This document shows, piece after piece, positions 18,320 through 26,475 of a DNA stretch of 64,000 bases. Location of the stretch: positions 83,776 to 147,775 of the forward strand of contig NZ_JAFFQY010000004.1 of the NCBI RefSeq assembly GCF_017311575.1, read 5' to 3'. This DNA is from Roseococcus thiosulfatophilus (GTDB lineage: Bacteria; Pseudomonadota; Alphaproteobacteria; Acetobacterales; Acetobacteraceae). The notes beneath the pieces were generated by a model. The model was not told the DNA's origin. It made no database searches and was given only the letters and a program-made list of their open reading frames with translations. The stretch's first letter is position 1. Every line of letters begins with the position of its first letter. The translations under genes were made by a program, and so were the position numbers.

Positions 18320-19059
18320 GGCGCGTGCTGGTCACGGGCGCTTCCTCCGGCATCGGCGCCGCCGTGGCGCGCGCGCTGGCGGCCCCCGGCACCGCGCTGC
18401 TGCTGCACGCCCGCCATAACAGGGAGGGGCTGGAGGCGGTGGCCGCCCAGGTGCGCGCCCAGGGGGGCGAGGCGCATCTGCTGCTGGCGGACCTGGCCGA
18501 GCCCGACGCCCCCGCGCGGCTGGTCGAGGATACGGCGCGCCTGCTGGGCGGGCTGGATGTGGTGGTCTCCAATGCCGGCTTCGCGGACCGCACGCCCGTG
18601 GGCAAGCTGACCGATGAGGGCTTCGCCCGCAGCCTGGACGCCGTGCTCTGGGCCTTCCTGCGCCTGGCCCGCGCCGCGCAGCCGCATCTGGCGGCGGGGG
18701 AGGCGCCACGGCTCATCGCCATCTCCTCCTTCGTCGCGCACATGTTCCGCAATGACGCGGCCACCTTCCCCGCGACCGCGGCGGCCAAGGGGGGCGTGGA
18801 GGCGCTGGTCCGCGCGCTGGCCATCGAATGGGCGCCGCGTGTCACGGTGAACGCCATCGCCCCCGGCTACACCCGCAAGGACCCCGGCGCCCATGCGGCC
18901 ATGACGCCCGAGCAGTGGCAGGCCACCATCGCGCGCATCCCCATGGCCCGCCTCGGCACGCCGGAGGACGTGGCCCATGCCGTGGCCTGGCTGGCGAGCC
19001 CGGGCGCGGGCTATGTCACGGGGCAACTCGTGCATGTGAATGGTGGGATCGCGCTGTAG
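18316..19059 (+). CDS. SDR-family oxidoreductase with Thr in place of catalytic Tyr
   Basis: Classical short-chain dehydrogenase fold of 247 residues. It has the TGASSGIG dinucleotide loop at 7-14, SNAGF near 85-89, the active-site serine region ISS at 136-138 and the PGYT loop after VTVNAIA. The C-terminus GYVTGQLVHVNGGIAL is normal. The YxxxK catalytic motif reads TAAAK (Thr154, Lys158), so the catalytic Tyr is missing. It may be inactive, a binding protein, or use another proton donor. ATG overlaps the YdhR-like stop (ATGA). There is no further gene for 384 bases. Confidence 0.85.
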   Translation: MRRVLVTGASSGIGAAVARALAAPGTALLLHARHNREGLEAVAAQVRAQGGEAHLLLADLAEPDAPARLVEDTARLLGGLDVVVSNAGFADRTPVGKLTDEGFARSLDAVLWAFLRLARAAQPHLAAGEAPRLIAISSFVAHMFRNDAATFPATAAAKGGVEALVRALAIEWAPRVTVNAIAPGYTRKDPGAHAAMTPEQWQATIARIPMARLGTPEDVAHAVAWLASPGAGYVTGQLVHVNGGIAL

Positions 19060-19173
19060 GTCACGCGGCCCGCTCCGTCCCTTCTGGGGCGCGGGGCCTT
19101 GAGCCATCCCGCGCCAAGACCGAGCGCCGCGCTCTCCATTGCGGCAATTTAAGGCCGATCTTATGCCCCAGAT

Positions 19174-19327
19174 CGCCAAAGCCGGGCAATAATCACCCTG
19201 TCGTTCCGCAGTTCGAAAGAATTGTCGGCAATGACAACGGTGGAGGCTATTTCCCGGCAAGCCGAAGCCATACTGGCCTATGCGCCACGGGCCGGCCGAA
19301 TTCATTTCGGTCGGCCCGCTTCTTTTT
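19174..19327 (+). ncRNA. Candidate intergenic small RNA ending in a strong terminator
   Basis: The 384-base gap between the SDR gene and the DUF4214 gene holds no convincing ORF. It contains a good intrinsic terminator at 19289-19327, 230 bases past the SDR stop. A possible promoter (TTGCGG at 19139, TTATGC at 19161, 16-base spacer) would start a transcript near 19174 of about 150 nt. TTGTC and GACAA near 19219-19235 could form an internal hairpin. It could instead be the long 3' end of the SDR operon. No known RNA family was recognised. Confidence 0.3.
19289..19327 (+). terminator. Rho-independent terminator
   Basis: GGGCCGGCCGAA pairs with TTCGGTCGGCCC (11 of 12 pairs) around a 6-base TTCATT loop and is followed on the plus strand by GCTTCTTTTTG. 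No annotated gene ends directly before it, so it terminates either the SDR transcript or a separate small RNA. Confidence 0.75.
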
Positions 19328-19344
19328 GCGGTGCAAGCAGAGGA

Positions 19345-19446
19345 TAGGCCATGCGGCGTTCGCTTGTGCTCACGCCGCCTCGCCTAACCTTTTCTGGAGA
19401 ATGATTCAGCGTTGTCGGCGATTCCGCCTCAACGCATCATGCCCTA
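19345..19446. repeat. Full-length palindromic element (MITE-like), copy 1
   Basis: A 102-bp element bounded by TAG and CTA. Its ends are imperfect inverted repeats: TAGGCCATGCGGCGTT on the left and TAGGGCATGATGCGTT read from the right. The right half, with GATTCAGCG, CGGCGATTCCGCC and CAACGCATC, is a second palindrome homologous to the short repeats elsewhere. The left half, GGCGTTCG, GCTCACGCC, matches the left half of the copy at 53058-53160. The stop codon of the DUF4214 gene (TAG on the minus strand, 19444-19446) is the terminal CTA. TA at each end would fit a TA-targeting (IS630/mariner-type) non-autonomous element; that is inference. Confidence 0.65.
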
Positions 19447-20001
19447 TCCGCCGAGTTGCCGGATTTCCAGCCGCCGCACCCGTTCCAGCATCTCGGCCCG
19501 CAGCGTCTCCAGCAGGTCATTGACGTAACCCACCGACAGCGCGGGCGAGAGGGCGGGCGCCGCCGGCAATTCGCCCGAAAGCCGGGCCTCGATGGCGGCC
19601 AGCCGCGCCTCCATCTCCCGCCGCAGCGCCGCCACCTCCTGGCGCAGGGCCATCACCTCCTCCAGCGTGGCCGGGTCATGGGCGGTGGCGGGGGCGGCGG
19701 CGTCGCGCCGGGCCAGTTCCTGGCGGAACCATTCGGTGCGCAGCCGCATCTGGGTGGCCAGCGCCTCGTGCGGCGGCACGGCGACGAGGCTGGGGTCGAG
19801 CCTGGTGCCGCGCCGGCGCCCTTCCTCGCTGGCCATCATGGTCGCCAGCGCCTCGGCCCGGTGCTCCGGCCGGTTGGTGATGAATTCCAGGTAGTGGGCG
19901 AAGCCCTGCTCGTCCGGCCAGCGGCCGAGGATGCCGAGATAGAGGTTCACCACCACATCCTCGTCGGAGCCATGCAGCAGGTCGGCGGCGCGGAGGGTCA
20001 T
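19444..20001 (-). CDS. DUF4214 domain protein with coiled coil
   Basis: A 185-residue cytoplasmic-looking protein. The N-terminal half contains VVNLYLGILGRWPDEQGFAH, typical of DUF4214, a short helical domain common next to glycosyltransferases and in surface-associated proteins. Residues about 105-145 (LEEVMALRQEVAALRREMEA) form heptads and are probably a coiled coil. No signal peptide is visible. The start overlaps the end of the glycosyltransferase gene 19998-21344 by 4 bases, so the two are coupled. The stop codon is supplied by the end of a palindromic element. Confidence 0.7.
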   Translation of the reverse strand: MTLRAADLLHGSDEDVVVNLYLGILGRWPDEQGFAHYLEFITNRPEHRAEALATMMASEEGRRRGTRLDPSLVAVPPHEALATQMRLRTEWFRQELARRDAAAPATAHDPATLEEVMALRQEVAALRREMEARLAAIEARLSGELPAAPALSPALSVGYVNDLLETLRAEMLERVRRLEIRQLGG

Positions 20002-21344
20002 GCGGGGGGCTCCGGCCAGGGCACGCCGAGCCGCGCATGCAGCGCGGCCAGCCGCGCCGCGTGGCGCTCGGGGGTGAAGAGGGCGGCGCGGGCGGGGCCC
20101 TCGGCCTCCAGCCGCCGCCGCAGGTCGTCATCGGTGTCGAGCGCGATCATCGCCTCGGTCAGCGCGCGCAGGTCCACCGGGTTCACCTTCAGCGCGGCAT
20201 CGCCCACCACCTCCGGCATGCAGGAGGCGTTGGAGGTCAGCACCGCCGTGCCCGCCTGCATGGCCTCGATGGCGGGCAGGCCGAAGCCCTCATACAGGGT
20301 GGGGAAGCAGAGGCTGCGCGCGTGGCGCAGCAGCACCTCCACATCGGTGCGCGGCAGGTAGCCCAGGTGGCGGATGCGCCCGTCGCGGGAGCGGGTGCCG
20401 CCCGCCTCGGTCAGCAGGCGCAGCTCGGGTTCCGCGTTGCCGCTCTTGCCGCCCACGATGATCATGGGGCGCGTGATGCCGGACGCCATGTAGGCGTCCA
20501 GCGCGCGGGCCAGGTTCTTGCGCGGGTCCACCGCCGAGAGGCAGAGGTGGTAGCCCCGGTCCTCCAGCCCAAAGACCGAGGCCAGCCGCTCACGCGACAT
20601 GCGCGGATCAAGGCCATGGGCGGGCGGGTAGACGGGCTGGTAGATGTTGCTGATCCGCTCCTCCGGGACGCCCAGCAGCGAGATCAGGTCGCGGCGGGAA
20701 TGCTCGGAGACGGTGAGGATATGGTCCGCCGTCGCGGCCACGGCGCGCGCGGTCCGCACCCAGGCATCCTTGTGGTCCAGCGTGGCCCAGGGCAGGCGCA
20801 GCGGGATGGCGTCATGGATGGTGTAGATGTTGCGCGCGCCCTCCAGGCGCACGCCGTGCATGTGCGTCCAGTGCATCAGCGCCGGCGGCGGCGCGCCCTG
20901 CACCGAGACGCGCAGCAGCCGCCGCCGCACCCGCATGTTCACCACCGCGCGGCCGAAGATGTCATGCGCGTTCCACAGCGCGTCGCAGGGCGGCACATTG
21001 GCGGTGGAGAAGGTCTGGTGCAGCCCGGTCGAGGTCAGCCCGCGCTCCACCGCCCCCGCGGCGGGCACGGCGATGGCGCGCTGCGGGCCCCAGATGCCCG
21101 CCAGGCGGCGCGCCAGGCGGTAGTCCAGCTGGGTGCGGCTGTCGAAGAAGGCGATCTCGCGCGCCATGGGCGTGCCGCCCGCCCCGATGGGCCTGCCATA
21201 GAGCAGCCCCAGTCTGAGCCCGGTTTCGCCCAAAGTGGCGGCCAAACCCCGTGAATAGGTCGCGATGCCCGTGCCGCCCACGAGCGAGAGGCCGAAGCCA
21301 TCCATCCAGACGCGGGGCGATCCCCGGGGCGCGTCGTTCGGCAT
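19998..21344 (-). CDS. GT4-family glycosyltransferase
   Basis: GT-B fold glycosyltransferase of 448 residues. The acceptor-side N-terminal domain has GGTGIATYSRGLA after WMDGFGLSLV. The C-terminal domain contains CLSAVDPRKNLARALDAY, the strand PMIIVGGKSG and the nucleotide-sugar EX7E motif in FPTLYEGFGLPAIEAMQAG, typical of GT4 (mannosyl- or related transferases). It probably adds a sugar from a GDP- or UDP-donor to a surface polysaccharide, on the cytoplasmic side. It is divergent from manC, which makes GDP-mannose, a plausible donor. No membrane segment is evident. Confidence 0.85.
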   Translation of the reverse strand: MPNDAPRGSPRVWMDGFGLSLVGGTGIATYSRGLAATLGETGLRLGLLYGRPIGAGGTPMAREIAFFDSRTQLDYRLARRLAGIWGPQRAIAVPAAGAVERGLTSTGLHQTFSTANVPPCDALWNAHDIFGRAVVNMRVRRRLLRVSVQGAPPPALMHWTHMHGVRLEGARNIYTIHDAIPLRLPWATLDHKDAWVRTARAVAATADHILTVSEHSRRDLISLLGVPEERISNIYQPVYPPAHGLDPRMSRERLASVFGLEDRGYHLCLSAVDPRKNLARALDAYMASGITRPMIIVGGKSGNAEPELRLLTEAGGTRSRDGRIRHLGYLPRTDVEVLLRHARSLCFPTLYEGFGLPAIEAMQAGTAVLTSNASCMPEVVGDAALKVNPVDLRALTEAMIALDTDDDLRRRLEAEGPARAALFTPERHAARLAALHARLGVPWPEPPA

Positions 21345-21427
21345 GGGCGCAACTTGCCTCCGTCCCCCGATCGGGACAAGGTCAGCCCCGCCGCCGCCGC
21401 GCCCAGACCACAGGAAGTCACATTCGC

Positions 21428-22855
21428 ATGAGCCTGAACGACATCGTGCCCGTCCTGCTCTCCGGCGGCACGGGAACGCGCCTGTGGCCCCTCTCGCGCG
21501 AGGGTTTCCCGAAGCAGTTCTGGCCGCTGGTCTCGGCCCGCAGCATGATCCAGGAGACGGCGCTGCGCGCGGTGGGCGAGGGCTTCGCGCCGGCGGTCGT
21601 GGTGGCGAACGAGGCGCACCGCTTCCTGATCGCGGAGCAGCTGCGCGAGGTGGGCATCGCGGCCCCCCGCATCCTGCTGGAACCCGAGGGCCGCAATTCC
21701 GCCCCCGCCATCGCGGCCGCCGCGGCCCTGGTGGCCGAGGCCTCGCCGGGCGCGGTGCTCTGGATCATGGCGGCCGATGCCGCGATCGAGGACGTGCCCG
21801 CCCTGCACGCGGCCCTCGCCCAAGCCGCCCATGCGGCGCGCGAGACGGGGCGCATCGTCACCTTCGGCATGCGGCCCACCGCGCCCGAGACGAGCTTCGG
21901 CTACATCGAGATGGGCGCGCCGCTCGCCGACGCGCCGGGCGTGCACGCCGTGGCCCGCTTCACCGAGAAGCCCGACGCCGCCACCGCCGCCACCCTGCTG
22001 GCCGATGGCAAGCATGTCTGGAACAGCGGCATGTTCGTGGCCACCGCCGCGACGCTCGTGACGGAGCTGGAGCGCCACGCGCCCGAGGTCATCGCCGCCG
22101 CCCGCGCCGCCCTGGCCGCGGCCACGCGCGACCTGGACTTCATCCGCCTGGGTGCCGAGGCTTTCCGCGCCGCGCCCTCCATCTCCATTGACTACGCGGT
22201 GATGGAGCGCACGGGCCACGCCGCCGTCATCCCGGCCGAGCTCGGCTGGTCCGATGTGGGCAGCTGGGACGCGCTTTGGACCATCGCGGAGAAGGATGGC
22301 CTGGGCAACGCGCTGCAGGGCCCCGTCACGGCCGTGGACGCCCGCAACTGCCTGGTCCGCAGCGAGGGCATCCGTACCGCCGTGCTGGGGCTGGAGGACG
22401 TGGTGGTGGTCGTCACCGAGGACGCGGTGCTGGCCATGCCGCGCCACCGCGCGCAGGACGTGAAGAAGGTGGTGGAGACGCTGCGCGCAGAGGGCGCGGC
22501 CGAGGCGGGGGCGCATCGCCGCGTCTATCGCCCCTGGGGCCACTACTCCGGCCTCATCATGGGCGACCGCTTCCAGGTGAAGGAGATCGTGGTGCGGCCG
22601 GGCGGCAAGCTGTCCCTGCAGAAGCACCACCACCGCGCGGAGCACTGGGTGGTGGTGAAGGGTACCGCCCAGGTGCAGCGTGACGCCGAGAGCATCCTGC
22701 TGGCCGAGAACCAGTCGGTCTACCTGCCGCTCGGCTGCGTCCACCGCCTGGAGAACCCGGGCATGATCCCGCTGCACCTGATCGAGGTCCAGGTCGGCTC
22801 CTATCTCGGCGAGGACGACATCGTCCGGATCGAGGACACCTACGGGCGCAGCTGA
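21428..22855 (+). CDS. manC: Mannose-1-phosphate guanylyltransferase / mannose-6-phosphate isomerase
   Basis: Bifunctional type II enzyme of 475 residues that makes GDP-mannose from mannose-1-phosphate and GTP and interconverts fructose-6-P and mannose-6-P. The nucleotidyltransferase domain starts with LSGGTGTRLWPLSRE and FPKQFW, and contains FTEKPD and WNSGMF. The C-terminal cupin isomerase domain (about 355-475) has RPWGHYSG, then QKHHHRAEHW with its metal histidines, and LENPG. GDP-mannose supplies mannose, fucose or rhamnose units for exopolysaccharide or LPS, consistent with the two flanking glycosyltransferases. Homologues are called manC, xanB, algA or cpsB. Confidence 0.94.
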   Translation: MSLNDIVPVLLSGGTGTRLWPLSREGFPKQFWPLVSARSMIQETALRAVGEGFAPAVVVANEAHRFLIAEQLREVGIAAPRILLEPEGRNSAPAIAAAAALVAEASPGAVLWIMAADAAIEDVPALHAALAQAAHAARETGRIVTFGMRPTAPETSFGYIEMGAPLADAPGVHAVARFTEKPDAATAATLLADGKHVWNSGMFVATAATLVTELERHAPEVIAAARAALAAATRDLDFIRLGAEAFRAAPSISIDYAVMERTGHAAVIPAELGWSDVGSWDALWTIAEKDGLGNALQGPVTAVDARNCLVRSEGIRTAVLGLEDVVVVVTEDAVLAMPRHRAQDVKKVVETLRAEGAAEAGAHRRVYRPWGHYSGLIMGDRFQVKEIVVRPGGKLSLQKHHHRAEHWVVVKGTAQVQRDAESILLAENQSVYLPLGCVHRLENPGMIPLHLIEVQVGSYLGEDDIVRIEDTYGRS

Positions 22856-22858
22856 CGC

Positions 22859-24616
22859 ATGCTGCGCCTCCTCACCGACCTGACGGACCTGCTGCACTAT
22901 TTCCGCATCAACCGGCTGCCGCTGGGCGTGCCGCGGGTCCAGATGGCCTTGACCGAGGCGGCGCTGGCCGCGCCCGAGCCCCTGCTGGAGCCCATGGCCT
23001 TCGACCCGGTCAGCGGCCGGTTCCGCGCGCTGCCGGCCGAGGAATTGCTGGCCCTCCTCGCCACCGCCCGCCGGGGCGCCGACATCGAGGCGCCGGACTG
23101 GGTGGCCGCCCGCGCCACCCTGGCCGAGGCGCACCAGGCGGCCCCCGAGATCGCCTTCGCCGCCGGCGACCGCGTCTTCACCCCCGGCCTGCCTTTCCTG
23201 GTGCCCGGCCAGATGCACCGCCTGCGTGAGCTGCGGCAATGGCACGGCGTGGCGCTCTGCGCCCTGTTCCACGACGCCATCCCGCTGGTGGTGCCGGAGC
23301 ATTGCACGCCGGAACTCACCTCGGGCTTCGCGGACAATCTGCTCTCTGTCTGCCTGCAGACCGACCGGGTGGTGGCCACCAGCGCCTGCGCGGCGCGCGA
23401 CTTCCGCGAATGGCAGCGCCGCCTGCTGCCGGAGCTGGACATCCCGGTGGTGGCCATGCCGCTCGACGCGCCGCTGCCGCCGGTGGGCGGCGGGGGCGAG
23501 GACGTGCCCTGGCCCGCGGCGCTGGCGGATGGGCGGCCCTATGTGCTCTGCGTCTCCACGCTCGAGAGCCGCAAGAACCATGTGCTGCTGCTGCACGCCT
23601 GGCTGACCCTGCTGCGCCGCCATGGCGAACACGCGCTGCCGCGCCTGGTGCTGGTGGGGCGCAAGGGCTTCGGCGCCGATGCCGCGCTGCGCCTGCTGGA
23701 GCACGCGCCCGAACTGCGCCGCAACGCCGTCTGGCTGCGCGACGTGTCGGACGCGCAGCTCGCGCGGCTCTATGAGGGCTGCCTCTTCACCATCTTCAAC
23801 AGCTTCTATGAGGGCTGGGGCCTGCCGGTGACCGAGGCGCTGTCGCACGGCAAGCTCGTCATCGCGCCCGACCATTCGAGCTTGCGCGAGGCCGGCGGCA
23901 CCGCCGCCCTCTACTTCACCCCGCAGAGCGAGCCGGAACTGGCCGAACTCGCCTGGGGCCTCATCCGCGACCCTGCCCGCCGGGCGGCGCTGGAGGCGGC
24001 GCTGCCGGGTCGCGTGCGGTTCAGAAGCTGGCGCGAGGTGGTGGAGGGCCTGGTGCGGGACCTGGCGGCGCCGCTGGCCGCCCTGCCCAGCCCCTTCGCG
24101 CGCGCGGGGTCCATCGCCGGGCGGCGCATCGGCTTCGAGATCCAGCCCCCCATGCCCCCCGCCGCCATGCGCGCCGCCCATGTGGGCAACGCGCTGATCC
24201 TGGAGGGGGATGGCTGGAGCATCCCCGAGGCCTATGGCGTCTGGCTGACCAAGGGCCGCGCCCGGCTGCGCCTGCCCGCGCTGGAGCGCAGCGGGATGCG
24301 CCTCTTCCTCGAGGTCAGTGGCCCGCCCGTCGCCACGGAGACGGGGCTGCGGCTGCATCTGCCCGACGGTTCCACCGGGGAGTGGCTGACCCTGCGCCTG
24401 GCCGCGCAGGAGCGCCGGTACCTGGAGATGACCCTGCCCGCCGGCCCGGCGGGAGACATCCTGGTGGAATTCGACACCGCCGGCGCGCGGCCCATCCCGG
24501 AGGATGACCGCCTGTTCTCCCTGATGCTGCACGGGCTGATGCTGACGGCCGACCACGACCTGCAGCGCACCTATGAATACCTGGGCGAGCGGCTGCACCT
24601 GTCGCGCCTGGGCTGA
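22859..24616 (+). CDS. GT4-like glycosyltransferase with extra C-terminal domain
   Basis: A 585-residue protein. The first 400 residues form a GT-B glycosyltransferase: YVLCVSTLESRKNHVLLLHA, the strand RLVLVGRKGFG, and FNSFYEGWGLPVTEALSHGK, which carries the donor-binding EX7E-type motif. Residues about 410-585 form a beta-rich extension (LILEGDGWSIPEAYGVWLTK, LFLEVSGP) similar to carbohydrate-binding accessory domains seen on multidomain surface-glycan enzymes. It begins three bases after manC ends, so it is cotranscribed. The domain arrangement is less usual than that of the single-domain GT4 protein across the divergent promoter. Confidence 0.8.
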   Translation: MLRLLTDLTDLLHYFRINRLPLGVPRVQMALTEAALAAPEPLLEPMAFDPVSGRFRALPAEELLALLATARRGADIEAPDWVAARATLAEAHQAAPEIAFAAGDRVFTPGLPFLVPGQMHRLRELRQWHGVALCALFHDAIPLVVPEHCTPELTSGFADNLLSVCLQTDRVVATSACAARDFREWQRRLLPELDIPVVAMPLDAPLPPVGGGGEDVPWPAALADGRPYVLCVSTLESRKNHVLLLHAWLTLLRRHGEHALPRLVLVGRKGFGADAALRLLEHAPELRRNAVWLRDVSDAQLARLYEGCLFTIFNSFYEGWGLPVTEALSHGKLVIAPDHSSLREAGGTAALYFTPQSEPELAELAWGLIRDPARRAALEAALPGRVRFRSWREVVEGLVRDLAAPLAALPSPFARAGSIAGRRIGFEIQPPMPPAAMRAAHVGNALILEGDGWSIPEAYGVWLTKGRARLRLPALERSGMRLFLEVSGPPVATETGLRLHLPDGSTGEWLTLRLAAQERRYLEMTLPAGPAGDILVEFDTAGARPIPEDDRLFSLMLHGLMLTADHDLQRTYEYLGERLHLSRLG

Positions 24617-24658
24617 TGCCCTATCGCAGGGGCTGCGAATATCATAGTTTTCGAGAGA

Positions 24659-25249
24659 ATGAGGCTGGTCTGGGTGATTTTCGGCATCCTGGTCGGCGCC
24701 GTTCTTGTCGGCGCGCCCGGGGCGGGACAGGCGCAGCCGCAGCGCGGCCGCGCCGCGGAACCGCTATTGCCCCTGCCGCCGCCGCCCACCCCGCCCGCGC
24801 CGCCGATGCGCGCGGCACCGCCCGCCCAGCCCGTGCCCACCGCGCCGCCGCCGCCGCCCGCCACGGCCCAGCGCGGGGCGCAGACGCCCGTGGTCTGGGC
24901 CACCATCCATGCCGCGGCGCCGCCGGCCCGCGCCTATGGCATCAGCCCCGCCACGCGCGACCGGCTGATCGCCCACCAGCGGGCCGAGGCGCAATGCCGC
25001 GCCGGGCCGGGCGGCAACACCTGCCGCCGCCTGGTCGAGATCCAGCAGGGCTGCGCCGTGCTGGTGCAGGGCGCGCGCGACGACCGGCTGCTGCCCTTCA
25101 CCACGCCCGACCCCAACCAGCCGGTGATGCTGGCGGTGGCCGGCGCGGGCTTCACCGTGGAGGACGCGACGCGCGACGGCATGGACCAGTGCCAGCGCCG
25201 CCAGCGGGGCGCCATCTGCCGCGTCATCGCCTCGATCTGCGCGCGGTGA
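24659..25249 (+). CDS. Secreted proline-rich protein with C-terminal Cys domain
   Basis: A 196-residue exported protein. A signal peptide (LVWVIFGILVGAVLVGAPGA, cleavage after GQAQ) is followed by a very Pro/Ala-rich spacer (about 35-75). The C-terminal half has four cysteines (QCRAGPG, NTCRRL, QCQRRQRG, ICRVIASIC) and the pattern EDATRDGMDQC, which recalls small secreted DUF4189-like domains; that match is tentative. The spacer could cross the cell envelope or lie within it. It sits behind the glycan genes but has its own start after an AT-rich leader with GAGAG. Function unknown. Confidence 0.6.
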   Translation: MRLVWVIFGILVGAVLVGAPGAGQAQPQRGRAAEPLLPLPPPPTPPAPPMRAAPPAQPVPTAPPPPPATAQRGAQTPVVWATIHAAAPPARAYGISPATRDRLIAHQRAEAQCRAGPGGNTCRRLVEIQQGCAVLVQGARDDRLLPFTTPDPNQPVMLAVAGAGFTVEDATRDGMDQCQRRQRGAICRVIASICAR

Positions 25250-25260
25250 GGGCTTTTCTG

Positions 25261-25486
25261 GGGCGACTGATTCACCGCTCCGGCGATATCGCCTTCGCGG
25301 ATCAGGCGCTGGCGTATCTGGGCGGCTGATTCACCGCTCCGGCGACATCGCCTCCGCGGATCAGGCGCTGGCATATCTGGGCGGCTGATTCACCGCTCCG
25401 GCGATATCGCCTCCGCGGATCAGGCGCTGGCATATCTGGGCGGCTGATTCACCGCTCCGGCGATATCGCCTTCGCGGATCAGGCGC
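25261..25486. repeat. Tandem array of a 59-bp palindromic repeat (3.8 copies)
   Basis: Units begin at 25261, 25320, 25379 and 25438 (last unit partial), each starting GGGCGRCTGATTCACC. Within a unit CTGAT, CCGC and GGCGAT pair with ATCGCC, GCGG and ATCAG, centred on GGCGATATCGCC. Copies differ at only a few positions, so the array is recent. It separates convergent genes, and the LysR stop codon (TGA, 25479-25481) lies inside the last unit. It is not a CRISPR: there are no unique spacers. It may act as a stack of bidirectional terminators. Confidence 0.85.
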
Positions 25487-26354
25487 CCTCCTCCTCCCGC
25501 GCCGCCGCGACCAGCCATTCCGCGAAGAGCGCGAGCGGCGCGGAGACCCGCCCCGGCGGCAGCACCAGCCAATAGCCATCGCCCGCCGGCAGCGCCGCGC
25601 GCGCCAGCGGGACGAGGCGCCGCGCCCGCACCTCCTCCCGCACGAAGGCGGGCGGGCAGATGACGGTGCCCAACCCCTCCAGCGCGGCCTGGATGGCGAG
25701 GGTGGTGCTCTCATAGAGCAAGGGCGGCGGGGCCTCGGGCAGTCCGGCGCCCTGCCGCCACCGCGCCCAATCACCGGGCCGCACCCGACTGCCCAGCATC
25801 CGCCCCGGGATGGGGGTTTCAGGCCCGCGCTGCGCCGCCAGGGCGGGTGCCGCGAAAGGCGCGATGGTGACGGGTTGCAGCGCCCGCGCCGTGGGGGTGG
25901 GGGGCGCGCCGAGCGGGGCGGTGCGGACGGCCGCATCCACGCCCTCGCGGGCGAAATCCACGGGGGCGATGGAGGTGCTGACCTCCACGTCCAGCCCCGG
26001 ATGGCGGCGCTTGAAGTCCGGCAGGCGCGGGATCAGCCAGCGCAGCGCCCAGGTGGTGTAGGCGCGGATGCGCAGCGGGGCGGTCTGGGCCGCGGCCTCC
26101 CGCGCCGCTTCCTCGATGCGGGCGAAGCCCTCGCGCAGCCCGGTGGCGAGGCGCGTGCCCGCCTCGGTCAGGCGCAGCGCGTTGGCGCTCCGGTGCACCA
26201 GGGCGCAGCCCAGCGCCGCCTCCAGCTCCCGCAGGCGGCGGCTAATGGCGGGCTGCGTCACCCCCAGCGCGGCGGCGGCGCGCGTCACGCTGCCCGTCTC
26301 GGCGATCAGGTGGAAGGCCCGCAGGCTGTCCAGCGGGGGCAGGGCGCTCGGCAT
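25479..26354 (-). CDS. LysR-family transcriptional regulator (GcvA-like)
   Basis: A 291-residue LTTR. The winged helix-turn-helix covers about residues 5-64 (LRAFHLIAETGSVTRAAAAL, then VTQPAISRRLRELE). The effector domain follows, with RIRAYTTWALRWLIPRLPDF and DVEVSTSIAPVDF, similar to the GcvA/AmpR subgroup. ATG at 26354 precedes the conserved LPPLDSLRAF; the longer ORF upstream is not LTTR-like. It is divergent from a Bug receptor-enoyl-CoA hydratase-acyl-CoA synthetase operon, whose expression it probably controls. The final codons run into the palindromic array, which supplies the stop. Confidence 0.88.
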   Translation of the reverse strand: MPSALPPLDSLRAFHLIAETGSVTRAAAALGVTQPAISRRLRELEAALGCALVHRSANALRLTEAGTRLATGLREGFARIEEAAREAAAQTAPLRIRAYTTWALRWLIPRLPDFKRRHPGLDVEVSTSIAPVDFAREGVDAAVRTAPLGAPPTPTARALQPVTIAPFAAPALAAQRGPETPIPGRMLGSRVRPGDWARWRQGAGLPEAPPPLLYESTTLAIQAALEGLGTVICPPAFVREEVRARRLVPLARAALPAGDGYWLVLPPGRVSAPLALFAEWLVAAAREEEGA

Positions 26355-26475
26355 CGGCGCAGCATAACATGGGGTTGGGGCAGGGTGCGAAACTCTGCGG
26401 CTTCCCGTGCCGTGCGCGATGGTGCTTTGAATGCCGCGTGCCGGCCAAGACCGGCGCGACGGAGGAACACCCAGA

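Noticed and set aside
19233..19349. 38-codon ORF starting ATGACAACG
   Set aside because: It runs through the intrinsic terminator and into the palindromic element, so it is not a plausible gene.
21035..24598. 1187-codon minus-strand open frame
   Set aside because: It is opposite manC and a glycosyltransferase that both have clear motifs; composition is low-complexity shadow.
25261..25486. CRISPR-like tandem repeats
   Set aside because: Units are directly adjacent 59-bp copies with no unique spacers, and no cas genes are nearby.
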